Shown here piece by piece: positions 56,158 to 64,000 of a DNA stretch of 64,000 bases. The notes under the pieces were generated by a model that saw only the letters and a list, made by a program, of their open reading frames with translations, did not search any database and was not told where the DNA came from. The DNA comes from Methanolobus tindarius DSM 2278. GTDB lineage: Archaea > Halobacteriota > Methanosarcinia > Methanosarcinales > Methanosarcinaceae. The position numbers and the translations under genes were made by a program. The stretch lies in assembly GCF_000504205.1 (NCBI RefSeq), contig NZ_AZAJ01000001.1:1710879-1774878 (forward strand), read 5' to 3'. Positions within the stretch are counted from its first letter, which is position 1; the number at the start of each line of letters is the position of its first letter.

Positions 56158-57606
56158 TTAATCCAGGTTTACTGAAAGATCATTTCTGCTCACGTGGAGG
56201 TATGTTATGCTTCCGGGCATTCCGTCATAGTATAATGTAAGAGTTGATGCGTCATAATCCACCGGGTCAGAATGCCCTGGCTGCTGGAGATTAAAAACTA
56301 CAGAACCATCCATTGTTATCAGTTTCATATAATGCTGCGTCAGATTATAGAGTGGCATAATATCGCCTTTAGAATAATCTACGTTTGGTCCAAGGCTGGT
56401 AGTCGAATCATTGTCCCACGAGAAATCGCTGTTTTCATCATATTCCAATGTGTAGGTTTTTGAAAGCAAGTCAACAATTGATGATTGATCTTCATTTGAA
56501 CCGCTCACTACGAAAATACCATTGTTCTCCCACGTTTCAACCATGCCCACTGCGGTGTCCTCATATTCAACATCGACAAGCAGCTGATTAGCACCACCCT
56601 TTTTTGCAACAATGTATGTGAGAGTCTTTGTGCCGGATGTAGCGGTTATCTGGTAATTACTCGGATTAAGGCCCTGGGATGCCCTGGCTTCAAGGTCAAA
56701 GGAGAAATTGTAGATTGGTTCTGGGTTAGTAGGATTAACAGAACCAACTTTAAACGCAGTCTTCAATGTATCTTTTCCCATTGCAGGGATGACTTCCAGT
56801 TCGACAATAGCAGTCTTGTTAGCCTCATCCGTTTCAGCAGTGGCATATGCAAGGGTGTTCGCATATTCTGCCCATGCATGATAGAAATCACTCTTGATGT
56901 AGATTATAACTTTATCAGATGTAAGTGGATTTGTTCTTCTGGAGTCCGACCCCGGGTCCGGATAAAGTACAACAGGCATGTTATTAGAACTGACAGTTAT
57001 ATCAACATCCTGATTTCCGGTGTGCAATGCGTTTCCTTCAACTTTCATAATAGGGAGTGTGAGTGTCTCACCGTTATAGTGGAATTCCGGAGGTGAGATC
57101 ATAACGGATTTTCCGGAAGGATACATTGACCAAACTCCTCCTCCTTCATAACCGATAATTCTGTCATTATCCCTGTAAACGATGTTTCCCATGGAAGCAT
57201 TGAATTCGTTCATTCCCGGATTTGCAGTGTAGTCTTTCCACCCCTGCCATCTGTATCTGTTTTGTTTGAAACTGTTATACCATGCAGCATCAATATCCAC
57301 CGAGATTACAACTATCTGGCTTTCATTGTAAGATTCGTTGTTCCCGTTTACTTCGAGTTTTCCACTCATCATGGAAAGGGATGTAGTCTGGCTTGGGGAC
57401 TCACCAAGGGCTACCTTACTTGTTCTGGAGTCAAGTACTGTGAATGCCTGCTCAGCTTTCTGGGCGTTTGCCATATCTTCCATTTCATAGATTGTAGGAA
57501 CTCCATACAGGAAGATCACACTCACCGATGTGATGGTAAGTGCCAGTATCATTATCATTCCAACTACCGATGATACTGCGATATCCGATCTGATGAAATC
57601 TTTCAT
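56158..57606 (-). CDS. Large pilin-like protein, cassette C gene 6
   Basis: This 482-residue protein is a paralogue of the 489-residue gene 6 of cassette A along its whole length. It starts SDIA|VSSVVGMIMIL with a helix to about residue 33. AEQAFTVLDSRTSKVALGESPSQ is followed by an extracellular beta-rich domain ending in a conserved HYMKL...DG region. It is the last gene of cassette C. Confidence 0.8.
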   Translation of the reverse strand: MKDFIRSDIAVSSVVGMIMILALTITSVSVIFLYGVPTIYEMEDMANAQKAEQAFTVLDSRTSKVALGESPSQTTSLSMMSGKLEVNGNNESYNESQIVVISVDIDAAWYNSFKQNRYRWQGWKDYTANPGMNEFNASMGNIVYRDNDRIIGYEGGGVWSMYPSGKSVMISPPEFHYNGETLTLPIMKVEGNALHTGNQDVDITVSSNNMPVVLYPDPGSDSRRTNPLTSDKVIIYIKSDFYHAWAEYANTLAYATAETDEANKTAIVELEVIPAMGKDTLKTAFKVGSVNPTNPEPIYNFSFDLEARASQGLNPSNYQITATSGTKTLTYIVAKKGGANQLLVDVEYEDTAVGMVETWENNGIFVVSGSNEDQSSIVDLLSKTYTLEYDENSDFSWDNDSTTSLGPNVDYSKGDIMPLYNLTQHYMKLITMDGSVVFNLQQPGHSDPVDYDASTLTLYYDGMPGSITYLHVSRNDLSVNLD

Positions 57607-57630
57607 TTTTATCTCCCTGTATCGTTTTTA

Positions 57631-58413
57631 TTATTCTACTGTCACACTCATTGGTGACACCATTATGAACACATCTATGTTCGGATTGTAGCTTTTTTCT
57701 GCGTAAATTGTCCGTGTTGTGGTATTTACGGATGTATTTGCCATTTCCAGAGATTCCTGGAAATATGTGTTCCAGCCTTCGTAGTATTCACTGGACATCG
57801 TTATCTCTACTTTAGACACATTATTGTAAGTTTCAACTGCAAGCTGACCACCATCAGATATCACGCGGATAAGTCCTGAACCGGAGGTTCCTTTTGAACC
57901 TGTGATGGTTACCATTGGTATGATAAGGGAATTATTGTCATATGCAAAAACAGGTTTTGATATCATTAGTGCTCGTCCCTGAGGGTATTTTACCCATGCA
58001 CCGGTATTTTCGTAAGCAACTGAAGTATCTATATACTGGTTTTCTATCATACGCAATTGTCTTTCGTATGATACTGTTTCAAGAGATGAGGTAGATTCAT
58101 TCCACTGTTCCATGCTGATATTCATGTAACTGCTGCCGGTTACGTAAATCGTACCACCATATAATTTCAGTTCAACTGACTGTGATGGCGCTTTTCCGAA
58201 TACTATTTTGTTTACGTTGGGTGTGAGTACTGAAAAGCTCTGCTTTATATTCTCCATATGTCCGTTTTCTTTCATGTGCTGGACCATGGGGTATCCTGCA
58301 AGTGCTATCACTGCAATTGCAAGGAGCATAACTCCGAGTGTGATGCTGAAATCAACAACTTCAGAAACAGCATCTTCATTCCGGTTCAGGCTTTTCTTAT
58401 CTCTCATCTGCAA
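57631..58413 (-). CDS. Pilin-like protein, cassette C gene 5
   Basis: This 260-residue protein has NEDA|VSEVVDFSITLG with a helix to about residue 42, then AGYPMVQHMKENGHMENIKQ and APSQSVELKLYGG. It is a close paralogue of gene 5 in cassette A. It lies 29 bases after gene 4 and 24 bases before gene 6. It is likely a minor pilin. Confidence 0.8.
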   Translation of the reverse strand: MQMRDKKSLNRNEDAVSEVVDFSITLGVMLLAIAVIALAGYPMVQHMKENGHMENIKQSFSVLTPNVNKIVFGKAPSQSVELKLYGGTIYVTGSSYMNISMEQWNESTSSLETVSYERQLRMIENQYIDTSVAYENTGAWVKYPQGRALMISKPVFAYDNNSLIIPMVTITGSKGTSGSGLIRVISDGGQLAVETYNNVSKVEITMSSEYYEGWNTYFQESLEMANTSVNTTTRTIYAEKSYNPNIDVFIMVSPMSVTVE

Positions 58414-58442
58414 TTCCCATTTTTAAGTAGACTGTTATGTTT

Positions 58443-58919
58443 TCAGTAGATAATTATGATATTTGTTTCAGGGTCGTAGGCAATCACAAAATTGCCTTTT
58501 ATGCTTTCCACTGTGGATGCGGATACTACAGTATTTTCAGCGAAATACGGTACTTTCACCTGTGTTCGCTCTCTTTTATCAGAAATGAATACAATGTCTC
58601 CGGAAGAATTGTCCAGTTCTACAGAATACGGTTTGCCTGCAATTCTTGAAGGCATGTTAAATTCGTATTGTATTTCTTCAACGGATGCTCCTGAATCGGT
58701 CATGGATCCCACCATGGTGTCAATGGTTGCTATCCGAACTGCGATATCATTCCCGTGTATTTCAAATTCGTCATGCATGACCGTCTGTTCAGCATCGTTC
58801 ATCAGGGAATAGAATGAACTAAGCACCATTACTATCATCAGGACACTGATTGTAAATGTCAGTATGAATCCAACTGAAATGGATACCGCATTCTCATCTT
58901 CAATGAAGTCCCGTATCAT
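58443..58919 (-). CDS. Pilin-like protein, cassette C gene 4
   Basis: This 158-residue protein has DENA|VSISVGFILTF with a helix to about residue 35 and a small beta domain containing DEFEIHGNDIAVRIATIDT. It has exactly the same length as its paralogue in cassette A. It overlaps gene 3 by four bases. Confidence 0.82.
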   Translation of the reverse strand: MIRDFIEDENAVSISVGFILTFTISVLMIVMVLSSFYSLMNDAEQTVMHDEFEIHGNDIAVRIATIDTMVGSMTDSGASVEEIQYEFNMPSRIAGKPYSVELDNSSGDIVFISDKRERTQVKVPYFAENTVVSASTVESIKGNFVIAYDPETNIIIIY

Positions 58920-59806
58920 GAGATATTCCTCCCTGGCAGCGATACTGGCATTCTGCGGATTATTCTCATTTCACTGGAAGTCATTTCGATTGTAGGGTTG
59001 GCAATCCAGTACCTTGCAAACACATAAGGATCACCTGATGTCTGGTTTCCTGCAAAGCGACAATAGCCGACTGCACTGCTTCCATTGCGGATATTGATGG
59101 AATAATCTCCTCCATCTGTCAGGCTGTTGAAATTAAAACTTGCAGGTGTTGCAAAGTCTATTTTGTCCCCGGTGACATTAATATGACTTGAGGCTGTGTA
59201 AGTGCCAATTACTGAAGAATGGTCTGACACTGTAATATTTATGGTCCCGCTTGAATTGTACATCTCAAGTGACCACAAAAGTCCTGAACTGTTAGTTACT
59301 GATATTACAAGGATATCAGAACTGTTTCCCAGAAGTGATAAATCAGGAATTTCCACTACTAGGTTATCAGTTGTGTTGATGTTCTTTATAATGGTCCAGT
59401 CATCTCTTCCGTCAGGCAGTCCGTTCTGGGTAAAGTAAGCATCATTTAATGAATTATTTTCAAATTTGAATGTGAATCCTGACATGGCGAAGTTCTTTGA
59501 AGCCAGAGCAGCGTAGGATTCAAGATAATTTTCAAAATCGGCATTATTGAAACTTCCGTTTATAGTCGCATACTTGTATGCGTCTTCGTAAGTTTCGGTT
59601 GTCATCTGGGCTGCATTTGCAATATCATATCGTGATGTATCAATACTTGCTTCTGACGCAATGTTGCTGGCATATATAACATTGTTCAGCATGATAGTCA
59701 GCACGACTATGCCTACACCTACAGCGAATCCTGCAACCAGGAGCAGTTGTGCATTGTCATCCGATGTTATTTTTCTATTGCATCTCAATGCTATCACATT
59801 CTCCAT
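58916..59806 (-). CDS. Pilin-like protein, cassette C gene 3
   Basis: This 296-residue protein has SDDNA|QLLLVAGFAVG with a helix to about residue 45, then ASNIASEASIDTSRYDIANAAQ and a beta-rich domain. It is a paralogue of gene 3 in cassette A. The annotated N-terminus is about ten residues longer than in cassette A and overlaps gene 2 by 13 bases. Confidence 0.8.
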   Translation of the reverse strand: MENVIALRCNRKITSDDNAQLLLVAGFAVGVGIVVLTIMLNNVIYASNIASEASIDTSRYDIANAAQMTTETYEDAYKYATINGSFNNADFENYLESYAALASKNFAMSGFTFKFENNSLNDAYFTQNGLPDGRDDWTIIKNINTTDNLVVEIPDLSLLGNSSDILVISVTNSSGLLWSLEMYNSSGTINITVSDHSSVIGTYTASSHINVTGDKIDFATPASFNFNSLTDGGDYSINIRNGSSAVGYCRFAGNQTSGDPYVFARYWIANPTIEMTSSEMRIIRRMPVSLPGRNIS

Positions 59807-60408
59807 AGTGTCATTTTCACATTGACTATATTGTAAAATGCAGTGCTGTTATCAATGTCAGGGATACCTGTGTTAGCTGCAAATGAGGATACATTTCCGA
59901 CTTCGTAATCTGAAAGTACAACCTTTTTTGAGACAATTACAGCATTGTCCGACGGGTCGCCATTGTATATGTAAGGTCTTGCAATAGATACTCCTTCTTC
60001 ATTTATCCATGTGAAGTGGATATTGTGTGCAATTCCACGTGGAATTGTTATGAAAGCAAACATATCAGCAAGATTACTGTTTGTCAGGGTTATGTTAGTC
60101 GATGCCCGGGACTCGTATGCTGTTCCGTTCCATACAAATTCTGTTCCGTCCCAGTTCATGACATCACTTTTCAAAGCCGAGTCATGTCCGTAAGGAGCAT
60201 AGGAAAGGGCATTCAGCATATCCTGTCCCATTGTCTGCATCTGGGCTTCAATATGTGCGTTTGCTGTTGATGATGTAAGTGGTGTGAGTGAAGTTGCCTC
60301 CACGGCAAATACGATTACTCCTACCATAATGAGTGCTGCCATAACTGCTTCCAGTGTATGCATCTGGGCTTTTGCATCAGGTATGAGAATATGTTTTTTT
60401 CTGATCGT
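59794..60408 (-). CDS. Pilin-like protein, cassette C gene 2, probable ACG start
   Basis: The conserved pilin region (KA|QMHTLEAVMAALIMVGV) is preceded in frame by a basic stretch (RKKHILIPDAK), but no ATG, GTG or TTG precedes it before an upstream stop. In cassette A the matching gene starts at ATG in TAACATG. Here the aligned sequence is TAAAACG, so ACG at 60406-60408 takes its place, giving 204 residues against 201. The first ATG (60363) would remove the N-terminal region and cleavage site. Either ACG is used as start or the gene is weakened by a start-codon mutation. The rest of the gene is intact, including SLTPLTSSTANAH. Confidence 0.75.
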   Translation of the reverse strand, partial: TIRKKHILIPDAKAQMHTLEAVMAALIMVGVIVFAVEATSLTPLTSSTANAHIEAQMQTMGQDMLNALSYAPYGHDSALKSDVMNWDGTEFVWNGTAYESRASTNITLTNSNLADMFAFITIPRGIAHNIHFTWINEEGVSIARPYIYNGDPSDNAVIVSKKVVLSDYEVGNVSSFAANTGIPDIDNSTAFYNIVNVKMTLWRM

Positions 60409-60409
60409 T

Positions 60410-60877
60410 TTACCACACCCTGAAAGATATTATAGCCAGCTCGGTTCCACCGGTGGCATCATTTTTTATGAGGACTATCCGTCTGGTTTGGCCTACATTG
60501 ACACCAGAAGGAATTACTTTACCTGCTGTATTCATTACTGATGTCTGGTTTTCCATCGTGACATTGAAATCATATCTTAGGTATGAACCTGTCAGACCCA
60601 GATAATCGACAGTAGATTCGTAATTGGTATCAAGTTCTCCAAAAAAGGTGTCAACCTTTGCTTTGTTAACAAGGTTCGGGACTGTTTCATCACCTTCGCT
60701 GAGAATCTTTTCAACAAGGGCAGTGGATGTCCGGTCAGCTATCAATGTAATTTCGTCAGAATTTGAGTGAAATGGAGTAAATATTCCGGAAGTGTAATTG
60801 AATATAAAGAGGACAGCGAAAAGGAATATGGTAATTCCTATCAGGTAATCGATGGTTATCTGTCCTTTACTATCCAT
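60410..60877 (-). CDS. Pilin-like protein, cassette C gene 1
   Basis: This 155-residue protein from ATG 60877 starts MDSKG|QITIDYLIG, the class III signal shared with genes 1 of cassettes A and B, and shares SNSDEITLIADR with cassette A. An ATG six codons upstream (60895) is possible, but the other cassettes start at the shorter form and its length then equals that of cassette A. It is the first gene of cassette C and divergent from mre11. Confidence 0.82.
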   Translation of the reverse strand: MDSKGQITIDYLIGITIFLFAVLFIFNYTSGIFTPFHSNSDEITLIADRTSTALVEKILSEGDETVPNLVNKAKVDTFFGELDTNYESTVDYLGLTGSYLRYDFNVTMENQTSVMNTAGKVIPSGVNVGQTRRIVLIKNDATGGTELAIISFRVW

Positions 60878-61002
60878 AAAAGCCCCATACTGCACTTGAG
60901 CAGATGTTACACATTATATGAATAATATAATATTAATGTATTGGTATTGCCGATTACTCATCCCAAACAATTAATATTCTATTCGACATATCATAATCCC
61001 TG

Positions 61003-62517
61003 ATGGATGAAATAAGAATAATCCACACAGGGGATACACATCTTGGATACCGGCAATATCACAGTGATGTACGCCGGAAGGATTTTCTTAATGCTTTTTC
61101 TGCTGTGGTGGATGATGCCGTAGCTATGGGTGTGGATGCTGTAATACATGCAGGTGACCTTTTTGACTCACGCAATCCCACACTGGATGATATTCTTGAT
61201 GCAATGGGACTTTTTTCGAGGCTTAAAAATGCCGGAATTCCATTGCTTGCGATAGTCGGAAACCACGAGAGTAAACAGAATACCCAATGGCTGGACCTTT
61301 ACAGTAGTCTGGGACTTGTGACAAGACTCAGCAATGAGGCATACAGGCTGGGAAATGTGGCCATATACGGTATCGACAGTGTAGCCAAGACAAAAATACC
61401 TCTTTTTGATTATTCTATATTTGATGGTAAGGATACTGATGCACTTTATAATCTGCTTGTTATGCATCAGCTTGTAAAGCCATTCTCATTTGGTGAGTGG
61501 GACATAAATGAAGTAATTGATAAGATTCCTTTTGATATTCATGCGGTACTTCTTGGTGACAATCACAAGTATGAGATAACTAAGGTCGATGACACCTGGG
61601 TTACATATCCGGGAAGCACTGAAAGGAACAGCACATCCGAACGCGAACCCCGATCATATAATATCGTCACAATAAAGGACAGTGGCATTGAGATAAGTAA
61701 AAGGATTATTCCGACCCGTGAGTTCCTGTTCATTCCTGTAAATGTGAATGAAGGGCCAAATGCCATTGAAGATGTTTTTAATGCTATTATGGAACACGAT
61801 ATTCATGACAAGGTCGTGTTCGTTGAACTTTCAGGTGATGTGAAGGCCCGGCTTGATTTCAGCGAAATAGAGAAGTTCCTCCTGTCAAGAGGTGCTCTTG
61901 TTCCAGGTATAAAGGATCTGAGGGCAGGAGTTGACACTCTGAACGACCCAACATTAAAAGTTGTGTTCTCAGACCCCGATGATGTTATCAAGGAAGAAAT
62001 CAGGAAAATGAATCTCACTTCAGGTGGTCTGCTTCTTGATGATATGATAAGGGATTCCCAGATAGCCAAGACCCGAATGGGAGATGAGGCGGAACAAAAA
62101 CTTGGAGAGCTTCTGGAAAAAATCGATTTTACAAATCCTGTTCCGGTTTCGGTTCCAGTTGATGAGATGTTTTCTGAAAACACAGGTGAACAGGAACCAC
62201 AATCAATTGATGAATCTTTAGTTTCCGATTCCGCAAAAGAAAAAGTTTCCAATAATATTTCTCAGCATGCGGAAAGGAAACCAGAACCTGAAGTTTCAGG
62301 TTCAAATTCTGATTCATTACCGGAAGAGAATGTGGGACAGAATGGAAATGAACCTGTAAATAATTATGGAAATGTGTTGCAGCCGGAAAAAGAGGATTCC
62401 ATTTTGTCAAAAGATAAAACAGAATTATCAGAGCCTGAAAAGCAGTCTTCTTCTGAGAAAAAGAAAGACGATGACACTCCAAAACCACGACAGTATAATC
62501 TGGGTGATTACCTGTGA
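61003..62517 (+). CDS. mre11: DNA double-strand break repair nuclease Mre11
   Basis: This 504-residue protein has the Mre11 phosphoesterase core: D11 and H13 (GDTHLG), D52 (GDLFD), N87-H88 (GNH), H155 (MHQ) and H188. At the position of the first His of the usual GHxH motif it has D186 (GDNH), a possible substitution among the metal ligands. A capping domain follows to about residue 365. The last 130 residues are charged and low in complexity and probably bind Rad50 or DNA. With Rad50 it processes DNA ends. The stop overlaps the rad50 start (TGATG). Confidence 0.92.
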   Translation: MDEIRIIHTGDTHLGYRQYHSDVRRKDFLNAFSAVVDDAVAMGVDAVIHAGDLFDSRNPTLDDILDAMGLFSRLKNAGIPLLAIVGNHESKQNTQWLDLYSSLGLVTRLSNEAYRLGNVAIYGIDSVAKTKIPLFDYSIFDGKDTDALYNLLVMHQLVKPFSFGEWDINEVIDKIPFDIHAVLLGDNHKYEITKVDDTWVTYPGSTERNSTSEREPRSYNIVTIKDSGIEISKRIIPTREFLFIPVNVNEGPNAIEDVFNAIMEHDIHDKVVFVELSGDVKARLDFSEIEKFLLSRGALVPGIKDLRAGVDTLNDPTLKVVFSDPDDVIKEEIRKMNLTSGGLLLDDMIRDSQIAKTRMGDEAEQKLGELLEKIDFTNPVPVSVPVDEMFSENTGEQEPQSIDESLVSDSAKEKVSNNISQHAERKPEPEVSGSNSDSLPEENVGQNGNEPVNNYGNVLQPEKEDSILSKDKTELSEPEKQSSSEKKKDDDTPKPRQYNLGDYL

Positions 62518-64000
62518 TGCTAAAACGCCTGAAAGTTGAAAACATCAGGAGCTACAAGGAGCTTGACCTTTCTTTCAAGGATGGGGTAACTGTAGTTTCA
62601 GGTGTAAACGGAAGTGGGAAATCCAGTCTTCTTGAGGCATGTTTCACGGGACTTTTCGGGAGCAAAACACTGGATAAGGAATTCGTTCTCTCCGATATCA
62701 TCACAAAAGGTGCTTCAAAGGCATCAATACTGCTTGAATTCAAACAGAATGGTCATAACTATTCTATTGAACAGTCTTTCAGAAACGATCCTGAAAAGGG
62801 GCGTGCTTCCAATACAAAATCTGTCTTTAAAAGAGACGGAGAAATAATATTTGATCAGGCAACCCGGACCTATGAAGCTGTTACCTCACTTCTGAATATG
62901 GACGAAGAGGCGTACAGGAACTGTGTTTATATTCGGCAGGGTGAGATTGATGTGCTGATCAACTCCAAACCGAAAGACCGCCAGAAAATGATTGATGACC
63001 TGCTGCAACTTGGAAAGCTGGAAGAGTACAGGGAGAGAGCTTCAAGTGCAAGGGTTGGTGTAGGAAGGCACCAGAGGGACAATGAAAGGCGAATTAAGGA
63101 AATGCATGCGGAGATACAGCTAATTGAAGATTCAGATCCAAGCGGAAGGCTGGCAACCCTTAGAACAAGGTCTTTGCAGATTGATGAGGAAATCACATCC
63201 CTGAATGAGAAAAGGGATCAGGCGCGTAGCCTTATTGACGAAGTTGCAAAAAAGTTGTCCGAATTGAGTGAGCTTTCATCCAAAAAAGAAGCTGTTAAGC
63301 AGCAGATAAAGGAACTTACAGATCGTAAATCACTTTCTTTTGTTTCTATTGATAATCTATCAAAGGATATTCGTTCTCAAAAAGATGCTCTGGAGATTAA
63401 AAAAGCACGGATTTCTGAAATAGAATCAAAACTTTCTGTTGATTCTAAGGAGACGGATTCCCTTGTAGCTAAAATGGATGAGGAAGAGCGTTCTGTTCGT
63501 GACAGGCTGGCTGAAGTTAAGAGTAAGAAAGCGGTTGCCGAAAAAGATATTCTCAACATGGGTCAATCGATAAAAGATGCTGATAAACAGTTAAAGGCTC
63601 TTGAAGATGGGATGAAGGACGTACAGTCCAGAATAGAATCTGTTCACTCTGAAACTAAAAATCATAAACTTAATATCGCTGAACTTGAGAACACGCGTAA
63701 GGAAATAGTGTCTACAGTTTCTTCCCTGGGATTCAGCCTTGAGAAACTTGAAAATATTGATGATGTTCTTGATCTTGTAAATGATCAGCAGAAAAGGTTC
63801 CATGGTCAGGAATCTGAACTGAAGGTAAAGATTTCAGAATTGAAATCCCGTCTCGAAAAATCAAAAAAGCTTCTGGAAGCCGGGAAATGTCCAACTTGTG
63901 GTCAGGAGCTGAAAGGTTCCTGTGTGGAGCAGTCCACAGTTGAGGATGATGAGGCGCTGGCAAAGCTGGAATCTGAATTTTCGGAGTTGCAGGTCAGGCA
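62517..64000 (+). CDS. rad50: DNA repair ATPase Rad50, 3' truncated by the window edge
   Basis: The first 494 codons are present and the frame is open at the window end. The N-terminal ATPase half has Walker A (GVNGSGKSS, about residues 29-37) and a Q-loop region (YIRQGEI). A coiled coil from about residue 180 leads to the zinc hook CPTC (C458 and C461). The ATG overlaps the mre11 stop by one base, so the two are translationally coupled. The second coiled coil and the C-terminal ATPase lobe lie outside the window. Confidence 0.93.
   Translation, partial: MLKRLKVENIRSYKELDLSFKDGVTVVSGVNGSGKSSLLEACFTGLFGSKTLDKEFVLSDIITKGASKASILLEFKQNGHNYSIEQSFRNDPEKGRASNTKSVFKRDGEIIFDQATRTYEAVTSLLNMDEEAYRNCVYIRQGEIDVLINSKPKDRQKMIDDLLQLGKLEEYRERASSARVGVGRHQRDNERRIKEMHAEIQLIEDSDPSGRLATLRTRSLQIDEEITSLNEKRDQARSLIDEVAKKLSELSELSSKKEAVKQQIKELTDRKSLSFVSIDNLSKDIRSQKDALEIKKARISEIESKLSVDSKETDSLVAKMDEEERSVRDRLAEVKSKKAVAEKDILNMGQSIKDADKQLKALEDGMKDVQSRIESVHSETKNHKLNIAELENTRKEIVSTVSSLGFSLEKLENIDDVLDLVNDQQKRFHGQESELKVKISELKSRLEKSKKLLEAGKCPTCGQELKGSCVEQSTVEDDEALAKLESEFSELQVR

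Noticed and set aside
1-64000. CRISPR array, insertion sequence, rRNA or prophage
   Set aside because: No regularly spaced direct repeats, transposase, integrase or rRNA sequence was seen on reading the window; the repeats found are within protein genes.

Overview
The window looks like chromosomal DNA of a methanogen-type archaeon, most likely of the Methanosarcinaceae (Methanolobus/Methanococcoides-like). The evidence is Methanosarcina-type S-layer duplication domains, PGF-pre-PGF and PGF-CTERM surface-protein signals, class III (archaeal pilin) signal peptides, archaeal Mre11/Rad50, archaeal tRNA-Gln and tRNA-Arg, TATA boxes and some leaderless-looking genes. No methanogenesis gene lies in the window, so the assignment is an inference.

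Layout. 1-9.5 kb: the 3' part of an S-layer-like surface protein, then a convergent NorD/CbbO-type VWA protein and its NorQ/CbbQ AAA+ ATPase. 9.6-14.7 kb: an A+T-rich unknown two-gene cassette, a VIT+VWA protein with a PGF-CTERM tail, and a Fic protein behind two 25-bp palindromes. 14.9-21.1 kb: an unexpected respiratory operon. It encodes a single-chain cbb3-type oxidase (CcoN, CcoO and a dihaem c domain fused), CcoS, a small membrane protein and a P-type H+-ATPase. 21.2-28.2 kb: small proteins, a DUF2283 pair, tRNA-Gln, a DRG-type GTPase, a MoeA-PBP fusion, IlvE, tRNA-Arg and three short genes. 28.3-36 kb: a papain-like surface protease with a beta-helix, CsoR with a metal P1B-ATPase and an operator-like palindrome, and a coiled-coil protein. 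36.3-41.7 kb: a membrane AlbA_2 (Schlafen-type) protein, modABC with a ModE-like site, a hypothetical protein, two odd tRNA genes (anticodons UAU and UAC) and a cyclophilin.

41.8-60.9 kb is the most striking region. Three cassettes of pilin-like proteins (6, 5 and 6 genes, all on the minus strand) surround a 1965-residue VWA adhesin on the plus strand. The first and third cassettes match gene for gene, and the second is a diverged five-gene version. No pilus ATPase or membrane platform gene is present, so these cassettes would use machinery encoded elsewhere. I infer a multi-pilin extracellular complex that presents or anchors the adhesin. The window ends with mre11 and the first part of rad50.

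Two themes stand out. One is a probable oxygen-handling module (cbb3-type oxidase, H+-ATPase and possibly the NorQD-type chaperones) in an organism expected to be a strict anaerobe. The other is a large investment in cell-surface adhesion (S-layer, VIT/VWA, papain/beta-helix and pilin/VWA proteins).
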